Source: Brachionus manjavacas (taxonomy: Eukaryota > Rotifera > Eurotatoria > Ploima > Brachionidae). From it: a DNA stretch of 64,000 bases. Every line of letters starts with the position of its first letter. The stretch's first letter is position 1. The notes beneath the pieces are model-generated. The model was not told where the DNA came from, made no database searches, and worked only from the letters and a program-made list of their open reading frames with translations. The DNA lies in contig JAHQIY010000004.1 in the NCBI GenBank assembly GCA_019054805.1, positions 4,712,001 to 4,776,000 of the forward strand, written 5' to 3'. Positions 13,901 through 23,604 of the stretch are shown piece after piece. The position numbers were made by a program, and so were the translations under genes.

Positions 13901-14814
13901 AAGTCCGGTCTCATCTCAAAGTGTATGTACCTAAACGGCTTGCTTGCTGAGGCCAAAATGAACGAGTCCTTACTGGACTGTGACCCGGTATTCACAAAAA
14001 ATGGCAAAGGAATTTTGGTGTTCATTAATAAAAAAGGTAACTTATTTACACAATTTAATTCTGATTGTTTTCACAATTCTGTTACAGATGCCGAAGATTT
14101 TACGCGTTTCCATAGCAGAAAATTTTCAGTCTCTTTTTCTAACAATAATGATCAAGACAAGATGAAAAACTCGAAGAAAAATGTGACCTTCGGCCAAAAT
14201 GACACCAAATCCTACTACAATCATTTTCAAAATCCATTAAATTCAACAAGCACTTCCAGCCTCAATGACCGCACTGCAACCACTAATCCAAGTGATGTTC
14301 TAATTTCAACGAATAGCTCCAAAAAAAATAAGACTGAGGGATACGAAATTTTGGTAAGCATTCATTTTATTTTTTCATTGAACACTATTCATTTAAATTA
14401 CTCTCAGAGAAAATTCAAATAGAATGGGTAATGACCAAAGACTTGATTGAAATTTTTTAGAATAAGGAAGCATTTTTTTTATTAAAAAAAAAATAAAACT
14501 TGAATAAATTTTGCTTTATTGTGTTTAGGGGCATACTTTTGAGGGTTTTCTTAATTAAAACTAATATAATTAGTTACCGAAATTTGTTTGTGCAAATAAA
14601 CTTTTAGAATTTAAACAAATTCTTAAATAAGATTTTTATTTTTTAGACTATTAAAGCTAAACTCAAACAAAGAGTTGGCCAAAACAGAGCCAAGCAAGTG
14701 ACTCTTACTGACATTGATTTAATAATGCGAAATGTGGTGACCATAATTCAAGACGAATTTATGAAAAGATTTCCATCAGGCCCATCGGCTACGATTACCG
14801 AAGGCCGCAACTAG
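10963..14814 (+). CDS. Serine-rich protein of unknown function
   Basis: Exons 10963-11430, 13838-14036, 14088-14353 and 14647-14814 join in frame to give 366 aa. I chose ATG 10963 because the open frame upstream of it has no earlier ATG. The first intron is 2.4 kb; its acceptor was placed at AAAG before 13838 because this keeps phase 0, whereas the nearby CAG at 13846-13848 would give an immediate stop. The 51-bp intron 14037-14087 is stop-free and a multiple of three, so keeping it would give a 383-aa isoform. The N-terminal 60 residues are Ser/Tyr/Asn-rich and look disordered. Residues around 157-220 (IDYRMICSGRQVEVESFELS and following) are the most folded-looking part. The C-terminal exon is helical and basic. 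AATAAAA occurs about 150 bp after the stop. No known domain recognised. Confidence 0.72.
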
Positions 14815-15360
14815 ACTTGCAACCGGCTTTCTCTTTCAGAAATCAAAATTTTTATACAATGAAGAAAATGCTTTTTTTCTTTTAATAATTCGTGAAAATT
14901 TTTATAAATATTCCCAAATTTTTTTATGTTAGACTAGTCTTAATGTAATTGTGTTCAAATCGAAATAATAAAATAGCTTAGCGCTAGGCTTGTGAATTTA
15001 TACAAAAAAAGAGAATCAAAATTTAAAGATCTACATTGATCAATAATTAAAAACAGTAATGAAAAAGAGAGAGTTCTCTCTTTTTCTCGGCTCTCTGAAC
15101 GATGCGAGGCATGGTTGACCGGAAATGTTGCATTGGTTAGCCGGACATTTTTGGACAACAAAAACTCAATCGTAATAATTAAAATTGATGCTTGTCTCAT
15201 TCAAAATTTTCAATTGGACTTTAATTACCAAAATTGTAAAGAATCCAATGTATTTTTTGCTTTAATGTATCGCTTTTATTTTACATATTAATTTATTTAT
15301 TTTTTTAATTTTATATTTTTTATTAAATTTATCAAACCATGTCATATATAGGTCGGTAAC

Positions 15361-15478
15361 GCATTTTATATTTTAAAACAAGAAAATGGCATTTTATATA
15401 GGTTTATTATCCAGGCGCCAGTTTTTTATTTTATATCATTAATTACTAAAATTTTTTCTGGCTTTTGGCATTTTATAT
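15361..15478 (+). repeat. Three copies of GCATTTTATAT
   Basis: The 11-mer GCATTTTATAT occurs at 15361-15371, 15389-15399 and 15468-15478 within 120 bp, in the otherwise empty stretch 14815-15675 between two plus-strand genes. Two copies are preceded by TG. It could be a degenerate minisatellite or a cluster of binding sites for the gene at 15676. Nothing else is apparent in this intergenic region except 3' UTR sequence and the TATA palindrome. Confidence 0.5.
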
Positions 15479-15609
15479 TTTTTTTTTTTAAATATTGAAT
15501 GTAAATAAATTTTTTAAAAAACATTTGATCTTAAGTTGAAAATTTTTTAAATTCAAATTAATTCCAAACTTTATTTTTATTCCTAAAAACTTTTTTCTCC
15601 AAAAGTTTA

Positions 15610-15635
15610 TTTATAGAAACTATTTTCTATAAATA
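15610..15635 (+). promoter_or_regulatory. Palindrome overlapping a TATA box
   Basis: A perfect 10-bp inverted repeat, TTTATAGAAA at 15610-15619 and TTTCTATAAA at 15624-15633 with a 4-base loop, overlaps the consensus TATA box TATAAATA at 15628-15635. The TATA box lies about 48 bp upstream of the ATG at 15676, compatible with a short 5' leader. In this AT-rich DNA TATA-like strings are common, so the call rests on position and match quality. Confidence 0.4.
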
Positions 15636-15675
15636 AAAATAGAATTTGTTTTATTTGTTTTATTTTAAAATAAAA

Positions 15676-16410
15676 ATGGCTTCCTCAAATTTTTCAAAAG
15701 AGCAAAATCCAATTTTTAATATGAAACCATTTTCGGAATTTACCAAAAAGCATGCATTTGTAAAAATTGAACCCAAATCGAGAAAGTCTCCGATTGAAGA
15801 CGTTGTCAAGCGTGCACATGAAGAACATGACCGAGAGTCTGCTAAAGTTTTTGTTCATGATTCGTATGCAAATGCAGTCAAATTTGGTGAGTTATCTGAC
15901 CAAGAATCTTCTAAAAAAACAGACGAATATCAAGAACCCAAGGAAAAAACATTGCAAAAAGTTTACTCAGAAATTGATAAGAAAGCAGAAGAAAGTGTCC
16001 CAGCTATAACTGAAAAAAGAAATAGCTCCTCAGACATCGACTTGGAGAAGAAGAAAGAACATGAATTGCCAACTATGGATTATGAGAGAGAGTCTGTTGT
16101 AGAGGAGGAGTATAAATGGGAAAAAGAACATGGTATGATCCCGAACTCTGAAAAGAAGCCTGATTTATTTGATTTACATGAAATTATTAGGTACATTGAT
16201 CAACATCGTACTACATTAGAGCACGGCCTTAGCGAGGATGATAAAAAACGTCTAAAAGTTGTAATGGAAGCGACCAAAGATTTTAAAACAATCTGTGAAG
16301 ACACAATTCACCATTTTCGTGATGATCTTGTTGATTTTTATCAAAAGACAAAGAAAAAATTTGCTGATGCTCTGTCTGAAATAACGGACCAAAACGAAAA
16401 AACTCAATAA
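15676..16410 (+). CDS. Single-exon charged helical protein, unknown
   Basis: An uninterrupted 244-aa frame from ATG 15676. The open frame extends 10 codons upstream without an ATG. The protein is rich in Lys and Glu and lacks a signal peptide or membrane segment. Residues about 30-150 look disordered with many charged repeats. The last 80 residues, starting with DLFDLHEIIRYIDQH, are predicted amphipathic helices with regularly spaced hydrophobics and end in FADALSEITDQNEKTQ. The overall look recalls apolipophorin- or LEA-like amphipathic proteins, but I see no diagnostic motif and do not assign a function. Being intronless among intron-containing neighbours could mean a retrocopy or a young gene. 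A TATA box sits 48 bp upstream. Confidence 0.75.
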   Translation: MASSNFSKEQNPIFNMKPFSEFTKKHAFVKIEPKSRKSPIEDVVKRAHEEHDRESAKVFVHDSYANAVKFGELSDQESSKKTDEYQEPKEKTLQKVYSEIDKKAEESVPAITEKRNSSSDIDLEKKKEHELPTMDYERESVVEEEYKWEKEHGMIPNSEKKPDLFDLHEIIRYIDQHRTTLEHGLSEDDKKRLKVVMEATKDFKTICEDTIHHFRDDLVDFYQKTKKKFADALSEITDQNEKTQ

Positions 16411-18590
16411 AACTAAATGAAAGTTTTTTTATTTGATATTTTCTCAGCATTATCTGATCTAACTTTAGAATAAATAATATATAAAAAATTTGAATCAGTT
16501 TTTTTCTTTATTTTTTAATGTTTATCCATAAAATGTAGATTAATCAACGATTTAAATATTTATAAAAATGAATTTGAATTTTATCAATTGTATTCGAATT
16601 AATTTATCACTTTAAAAATTTAATTAATCGTAATATTTAATTTATTTAGATATTCGAAGATTTTCTTTAAAAGTCAATTTTAATGCCTATGAACCCGTTA
16701 ATAATATTGTCTGCTTATTCAGAATCCAATGCAAGTTAATAAAAAAATTGAAAGTTTTTTTTTCTTCCATTCTTTTACGATATGATCATGGTTTAATTTT
16801 AAATTTGCATAAATAAAAATTTTTCAAAAAAAAAACATTTATTCTTTAATTGAATAGAGAGGTCAATTGGGCGCATTTATAAACCTCAAATGGTCAAATT
16901 TTGATTATTTTTTGATTCTTTGAAGGTTTAATTACTTTTTAAATATTTTTCAAGTTAATACTCAAGGGATTAGAAATCAAAAATATTTTTTGTTCAAAAT
17001 TTGGGTCGCATACAAGTCAAGAATTTTTTAAAATATCTATTCGAAATCGATACGACGCATCAACTCTGTATTCAAAGCTAAAGAGACCACTTATTGTCAA
17101 AAAAATTTAATTTTTAGATGTGCTTTCTCGAAATCTTCCTACCACTCTATGTCTCAAACCTAATTTTTTTAGCACTTTCGGTTCAAAACATTGAAAATAT
17201 GCTTGATTTCAAGAATTTTTTTATAAAAATCAATTTCCTAAAATACTTGTGCTAGTCACAAAGAATTAATTTATTTTTTTTTAAAATCTTGAAAAAAATC
17301 TTTGAGTAATTTTTTAGAGTTACAAAATTTTCTATTCGCAAAAGTAATAACCTTCTTTCGTGTTTATTCCATTTTGTCAACTGGAGTAAAGGTTTAACCT
17401 TTGAAAGTGAATATTCTAAAGAAAACGCTATTTATTTAATAAAATTTAGCAGAGTTGTTATTGAGTTGTTCAAAAGTGTCAAGTCACTTATTTAATATTA
17501 TAATAATTCAGATGATGATTAAAAAAATTAAAAAAGTTTCCTTGTTGAGATTTAAAATTGTATTTTTTACTTATTTTGAACTGGGTGGTTATTTTTTTTA
17601 ATAATTATTGGTCTGTTTAAAAACAAAATAAATATTTCCATTTAGCCAAGAAGAGATGTCCAACAGTGTTAGATTTTTAAATATGTAATTCAGCGTTCGA
17701 ATTCATAAAAAATTATCTAATCTTAGATTGTTTTTACTTGCTGCGTATTAACCCTCTAAGCCCTAAAAGACAAAATGGCTCTTTTTAGAACACTCTATGA
17801 TTTTTGATTGATATAACAGAACTTTCAATTAAAACTAAATTTTCTAATTCTTCATTTAATTTTGAGAATTTTGGTGAATATTTGAAGTGTCTAGCTTCAA
17901 AAATGACCGAGATTTGCCATTTCAAAGTGGTTGACTCTTAGAACGCCTACATTTCCAGATCATATAATTAATTTAATTATGTATTCCGAATCAGTCGATC
18001 GAGATCTACAAGAAAATACTGAATTGCCCCATACCCTTTAGTCAAGAAAAACACATAATTTTATTGATACTTTTCACCGAAATGATTCATTAAGTTCAGC
18101 CTTTTGGATAACACTAGCGAGGTCAAAACAGTGTAAAAAACTAGAAAAATTTATTTAACTTTTTAAAATAATTTACTAATGGTTTTTTAATAAACCTCAA
18201 AAAAAATTTTCCAAATTTTTTACTATATAAAATCAAGGCTTTGGATTAAAATAAACATAAAAATTGAGAAGAGCTAGTTTTGTGGATATCTGACTCTAAC
18301 AGGGTGACTCTTACCTAGAACTTACAAAAACCTTAGTAGAGAAAATTTAATTATTAAACAGAAATTCATGAATAGAGTCGCATAAAAATACGTTCTGCAC
18401 TTAATCTAATCCTTGTCATGTACATATTCGAAGATATTGTAAACATAAATTTTTTATTAATAAGACTTCTTATGTTCTTAGTAGAGTTCACTCTGTTTGA
18501 TCCAGGTGTCCAAATAAACTGATTATTCAAAAAGAAAATTTTTAGTAACTTTGAGATTAGAGTTATTTAAGTATAAAATTAGGTAAAGTA
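16411..18590. other. AT-rich intergenic stretch, nothing recognised
   Basis: About 2.2 kb between the intronless gene and the hAT element. I found no open frame above background and no paired inverted repeats. The right boundary is the 9-bp target duplication at 18591. Confidence 0.5.
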
Positions 18591-18599
18591 GGCTAAACT

Positions 18600-20058
18600 C
18601 ATACAAGCCGATCCGAAAAAAAGACTTGTTGGGGTACGGGTTTCGGTTTTTCCCAGTACACGTACCCGTATCCGAAATACACGTTAATCTCGGGTTTTTA
18701 AACAGGAAAAATTTTAAAATTCATGAAAAAAACTAAAATTTTTGTTTAGTTTAATTTTAGTTGAGAATAGTACTTAAATTTCAAACAGAAAAATTTTAAA
18801 TTTTTGTAAATTATGATTTTTTTTATATTTTAATTTCTTAAGAGACTAAAAATTTTGATTAAAAATAAATTTTAATTTTTTTAGTTTAAATTTTCTAGTT
18901 TGATTTTGGTCTAAATTCAATTCAATCAATCTCTACTCTTAAAATTAATCTTTCAATTAGCATTTTTATTAATCTCTTATCACAAACTAGACTACAAATG
19001 CCGAAAAATCTTTGTATGTAATCACTTGATGTTGGTATTAAGAAGGCTTTAATTGAAACTTTAGCCAAACTTGGATACTTTTAGCTATATTGACTCCAAA
19101 ATGCTTGGGTTGAATTTTGTCTATTTGTAGCTTCACAAATAAAATCTAAAAAGGAAGAACATTCAGTAAGACTTGGACTTTAACTAAAGTTCTAAAAGCT
19201 GCATTATCATGTAAATGATATGGCGTTGGAGTAGATTTAGATTAACTAGTCCGAGACTGATTCGATTCTTGTTTTTTATCCATTTAGAATAAAGAAGTTT
19301 CTGACAAACTTCAACTGCTTTTGCTCTAAATTCTTCTCAATAAGGCTCTTCATACCATAATTATAATTTTTACGAATTCAACAAAGCTGCTGTCAAATAA
19401 ATCTTTGAGCTGAGTTAAAATTCAAACTTTGATTTTAATGATTTATTAAAATCTTCGTTTAGTTTTTTTTTTCCAGTTTCATTTATAGCCTAAAGTATTT
19501 GATTTTAACTAGACCAGGAATTAAGCCGCCAATTATCGAGTCAGTTTTGTGAGTCAAAATCTAAAAAGTTTACAAAAGTTGTAATATCTTTAGGAAAGAG
19601 ATGATTGTTTCTTTTGAAACAGGACATAGATTATCAGTGCCAAACACTTCTTTTTCGTAAGCTTTATAAATTGATTCCAACAAAAAATAAGTAGAGGACC
19701 ATCTTGTGCCATATGCACATCTAAGCTTACATTTTTTATTGAATGTAAGCTATATATTATATTTATAAAAGAAAATGAAGATTAAGGAAAATTCTAGTTC
19801 TATTAATATGTAAAAAGTATTTTAAAACACTTAATATCCGATTATTATATTTTCGAAAAATTAAACTAATCAAAAATTTTAGTTTTTTTCATGAATTTTA
19901 AAATTTTTCCTGTTTGAAAAACCCGAAAATTACGTGTATTTCGAGTACAGGTACGTTTAAAAACCCGAGATTAACGTGTATTTCGGATACGGGTACGTGT
20001 ACTGGGAAAAACCGAAACCCGTACCCGAACAGGTTTTTTTTTCGGATCGGCTTGTATG
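18600..20058. mobile_element. hAT-like DNA transposon, inactive, with target duplication
   Basis: A 1,459-bp element bounded by terminal inverted repeats that begin CATACAAGCCGATCCG and end CGGATCGGCTTGTATG. The repeats are about 160 bp on the left (18600-18759) and about 200 bp on the right (about 19850-20058). Directly outside both ends lies the same 9-mer, GGCTAAACT (18591-18599 and 20059-20067), a target-site duplication. hAT elements normally make 8 bp, so one base may match by chance; 9 bp would suit a MULE. The interior carries a decayed transposase on the minus strand with a hAT-like TRWSSTY motif, favouring hAT. The long inverted repeats are unusual for hAT. Clean ends and duplication imply a genuine insertion. 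Confidence 0.85.
19030..19735 (-). pseudogene. Decayed hAT transposase fragment
   Basis: Read on the minus strand inside the hAT element. The best-preserved segment (about 19730-19625) encodes LRCAYGTRWSSTYFLLES, matching the conserved hAT block in which T-R-W-N-S-T-Y is followed by a hydrophobic helix. Downstream pieces such as FLKILQLL and DSIIGGLIPGLVKI fit the next hAT region, but stop codons and frameshifts interrupt it repeatedly. Only a partial catalytic domain is recognisable, so it cannot supply transposase. The assignment rests on motif order read by eye. Confidence 0.6.
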
Positions 20059-20340
20059 GGCTAAACTTAACGCTTAATCATAACCAGGAAAATGAAGTAT
20101 TGAAATAATTTTAACTAAAATTTAAATTTAAAAATTTATATTTATGAATTTAAATAGCTTTGATAATGTAATCTCATATTCAAAATTAGTATTATAAAAT
20201 ATTTGGTTATTTTTTTAATAAATTTCAATAAATTTTGATTTTATTTAGTAAATCTTTAACAAAATATGAAGTTAGATTTTCACTAAAGCACTTGTGTTAT
20301 TTTTTCATATTTTAATATTTCTTAAAATTTTTATTATTTG

Positions 20341-20372
20341 CTTCGCCTATAAGGCGTTTATTGAAACAAGCA
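20341..20372 (+). repeat. Hairpin repeat, possible LINE 3' tail
   Basis: The segment reads TTCGCCTATAAGGCGTTTA then TTGAAAC. Its GCCTATAAGGC forms a hairpin, and a near copy with GCCTTTAAGGC occurs on the opposite strand at 27980-28006, where it leads into an AAATA microsatellite. A hairpin followed by a short tandem tail is typical of non-LTR retrotransposon 3' ends. Here the tail is absent or eroded. It abuts the 3' end of the integrase pseudogene. Confidence 0.45.
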
Positions 20373-20380
20373 TTTCTAGT

Positions 20381-21205
20381 TTAACAACAAATTTTATGGA
20401 AAAGCTTAAACATAGGAATTCCTAATATTGTAAAAATGTCAAATAATGCATTAGTTACCTCGACGGCGTTTTTTGCTCTTAATGCTCTCAAAAGAATAAA
20501 TTTGGTAAAATGGTCTTGATAAACCATAATCCACTTGAATTCGCCATCGGGCAATGTTTGCATATCAATGAGATCCATCTGTGCTCGACTATTGAAGTTT
20601 TGAGACAAAATCGGTTTTACAACAAGTCCAGTGGTTTTATTTCTTTTTTTGTTTAAGACACATTGTTGACACGTATTGTTAAAGACTAAAAAAAAATTGA
20701 CTCAATTAGTAACTTTTTTTTATCCTACCTGTAAACTTACAATTAATCATCTCAACTGTTAAATTGATGTGATTTTTTTTACATACAGGTAACATTACGT
20801 CTCGACTCTTATGTCCTACTTGCTCATGAATACGATAAATCGTATCAAATAAATGCTCATAAGGAACTAAAAAACGGATATTATCGTTTTCGTTTTCTCG
20901 CTTTTTTATAATTTTTTTGGTATCGCCTATAACGATCACGTCGTAATCACGTAAAATATTGTATTCGTTTTTTGTTTTTGTTCCGGATTTGTTTTTTGCT
21001 TGTTCGATTGTAAGCAAAAGAGCATTATACTCTTCCGCTTTAATAAACGTATAAGTTTTTCTCTTTTTTTGTCGGGATTTAGGAGGTCGTTTTCGACGCG
21101 CTGGATAGCCAATCGTTCAAGCGATTCATAAAATTTTTCTTTATGAATCCGGCTATTTTCAGCCGCGACAAGTGCGCTGTCATAATTTTCGACGTTGGTC
21201 ACCAT
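20381..21205 (-). pseudogene. KRBA2/SCAND3-type integrase, frameshifted and truncated
   Basis: The minus strand encodes the N-terminal half of a DDE integrase related to KRBA2. Exons 21205-20729 and 20685-20381 are separated by a 43-bp GT-AG intron whose removal restores the family order: YNILRDYDVIVIGDTKK, then a zinc-binding HHCC set (HEQVGH with TCQQC), then TTGLVVKPIL and MDLIDMQTLPDGEFKW with the first catalytic Asp. Two defects are clear. Reading starts in one frame from ATG 21205 and must shift at the seven-A run (21070-21064) to reach KTYTFIKAEEYN. The protein ends at FKLFHKICC before the second Asp and the Glu. It is therefore dead or a C-terminally truncated domesticated fragment. 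An intron suggests DNA-level mobility, as in Ginger-like transposons, rather than reverse transcription. Confidence 0.75.
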
Positions 21206-21250
21206 TGCTTTTTAGATTTTTTGATTTATTATAATTTTTAAGCAAAATTG

Positions 21251-21362
21251 TTCTCAAAATTTACGCATAAATTATCTAGTAATTTACGAGAAGAAATAAA
21301 AAATTCTATAGAATTCCGTTAGCATAAGTAAATTTACAAATTTACTTAGTAAATTTTGAGAA
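21251..21362. repeat. Small inverted-repeat element (MITE-like)
   Basis: TTCTCAAAATTTAC at 21251-21264 is matched by its exact reverse complement at 21349-21362, enclosing 112 bp that contain further palindromic GTAAATTTAC-like strings. A partial third copy, TCTCAAAATTTACTATTAC, follows near 21425. No target duplication could be fixed. It sits just upstream of the integrase pseudogene start. The rest of 21206-21918 shows nothing else. Confidence 0.5.
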
Positions 21363-21918
21363 TCCAATATTTTTATATTTTTTTACAATTTTACGCATTG
21401 ACACGTAATTCTATAAATTTACTTAATCTCAAAATTTACTATTACATGTATAAACAAAATCGAACTCGGACAAACTTCTAAACAAAATATCTATATAGAA
21501 ATAATTTCTCTTTTGACAACTACACTTCGTTTAGAATTTGACGATATCCATTACAGCATGAGCTTACCAAGTGATACATTGAAACTAGATATGAATTGAT
21601 AATATTTAATTCTCCTGTCATATTGAGATTTCTCCTTAAGATGTGGTGCCTTTAAGTTGGAATTAAAATTTGGGGTTCCGAGCTTGCATTTTTTTTAAAG
21701 TTATTTTGACTAAAAGAATTTTATTCGATTTAATATTTTGATTTTTAATAATGTGCTTTAAAATATAAATACAAAACTCAAATAAAATTTTACCTTTTTT
21801 AAATATAAATAAACACTTCAATGATACAAAAAAAGAAAAAATGATATAAAACTATCTTATTTTTTATTTTTTGATTATTTGGCTTGATCTAACTGGTGTC
21901 AATCAGTCTGTTGGTTCT

Positions 21919-22189
21919 TTATTGATCAAAGTTTTCTTCCTCTTTTTTAAAAATAGTTTGTGAAGGCCTTAAATTTTCTTGATTTTCTACTCTTATGTCA
22001 ACGTAATCTTCATCATCATCTGCAAAATTTAAGCCATTTTCAGACGATTTTTTCTGACTGCTCTATCTTTTTTTCCTATTACAACCTAGAGGTAAGTCTT
22101 TAGCATTTGGGTGCCATTATAAACCATGAAATCGACAAGAAAAAGCAAATAAATGTTCAAACAAAATTCTTCCAAAAAGGACATGAACA
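21919..22189 (-). pseudogene. MULE transposase C-terminal relic (SWIM finger)
   Basis: On the minus strand, TGTTCATGTCC at 22189-22179 encodes CSCPFWKNFV. After a stop and a frameshift come HLFAFSCRFHG, NAKDLPLGCNRKKR, and a clean tail SSENGLNFADDDEDYVD that stops at 21921-21919. A CxC-type SWIM zinc finger followed by A-K-x-x-P-x-G-x-x-R-K-R is the usual C-terminus of Mutator-like transposases. The acidic end is open for about 45 codons. The catalytic domain is not visible upstream. No inverted repeats were found around it. Confidence 0.6.
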
Positions 22190-23604
22190 ACTCAGTCAAA
22201 ACCTAAATAATGTTTCATCAAGGAATTGGTGAAGTTCATCGAAAAATCATCAAATAACACACTGATTTTACGACGATAATATTAAAAATTCATAATTTTT
22301 ATTCAAATTTTTTTTTTAAATGAGTAATTAATTTTTCTTGACTAGGTTTGTAGTTTATTTCTATTAAACACGCAAGTTGTAAATCTTAAGTCAAGCCAAA
22401 GTCACTGAATTTAAATTTTTTTTCAATTTAATCTTATTTAATTTAGCAAAAGCAATCCTAGATATTTTATTTATTTTTCCCTTGCTGTCGATAAAAAATT
22501 CACGTGGGCGCGCAGGCCATGCACTTGCTGTTTTGATTTACTTGGACTAAAATTGATATAAAAATTATTTAATTATAACACTTTGAATATTTTTATGTCT
22601 TTCATCTGTAATTTTTTTAAGATAAATATTAAACCGTCATATCAATGATTATAAATCATCATTTAAAAACAAAATTGATTGTCATATAAAAATTAAACAG
22701 GGTCCGGGACAGAGCCCTGGTTTAGGGATTCGGGTACGTTGTAGAATAGAGAACTATTAGTTAAAATTAAAATTAATAATTAAACTTTTTATGAATCAAA
22801 ATCTTTAATTTAATTATCCATATGACAATTTAATTATTGATAGACGAGTTAAAATGCATCCTTTTTTTAATAGCTGAAATTTAATTTTTTATAGCTTCAA
22901 AAATAACACCCTTTAAAAACCTTGTTCTCAAAAATTTTTTTTTGCAATAGCCACATAAAAAGAACAAAATAACTTTAAAAATATTCTTAAATAAAAATTT
23001 GTTTATAATTTTATAATTCATTTTGATTTTGGTATATCTAAATTTAAATATCTTTTTATAAAGGTAACGGCCATTTTGTTATCTTTGTTTTTTGTTTGTG
23101 GAAAATTAAATTTTTGAATTTTTAACTTTAAAAAAAACTAATCTATTTACTTAAAATACGTTAATTTTATATGTATAATTTAGTAAAGGTATCAAATATA
23201 TTGACTTTGTTTAAAAAAATGCACATGGCATATCAAATTTTTAAAATGCAGACAATTTCCAAAAAGTTTCCTAATGCATTCACTACAATTTTTTTTATCT
23301 AACTCACTCTATTGCAATATTTCAAAAAAATAAAATTATATAACTGGCATGCAAATTCTTTAAGTTTCTAGCAAATTTCTAGCAAAATATTGCAGCATTA
23401 TATACTTGATTGTAAAAATTAAAAAAAAAAGAGTTTTAATTTTGAAACATTTCATCAGACCAATTTATAAAGTGTTTTATAAAATTAGATATATATTTTA
23501 AATTTGTGAAATATAAAAATTAAGAATAAAATTATAAGACAATATTAGAAATTTTTGCGAGTCATTAGTATCATAAAGGATTTTTTTTTAGATATTTCCA
23601 AAAA
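22190..23604. other. Intergenic stretch before mortalin
   Basis: No gene recognised. A GC-richer island near 22495-22545 and another with GGGTCCGGGACAGAGCCC near 22700 stand out but have no frame or paired repeat. Immediately before mortalin, poly-T then TTTAG (AG at 23590-23591) forms a strong acceptor 13 bases upstream of the ATG, so a 5' UTR intron or a trans-spliced leader site is likely there. Confidence 0.45.

Noticed and set aside
14955..15200. 81-codon minus-strand open frame
   Set aside because: Lies in the 3' flank of the 10963-14814 gene, has no domain or splice support, and its composition follows the DNA.
15616..15627. GAA...TTC arms as a heat-shock element
   Set aside because: The six-base gap does not fit the 5-bp repeat spacing of heat-shock elements; a palindrome at the TATA box is the simpler description.
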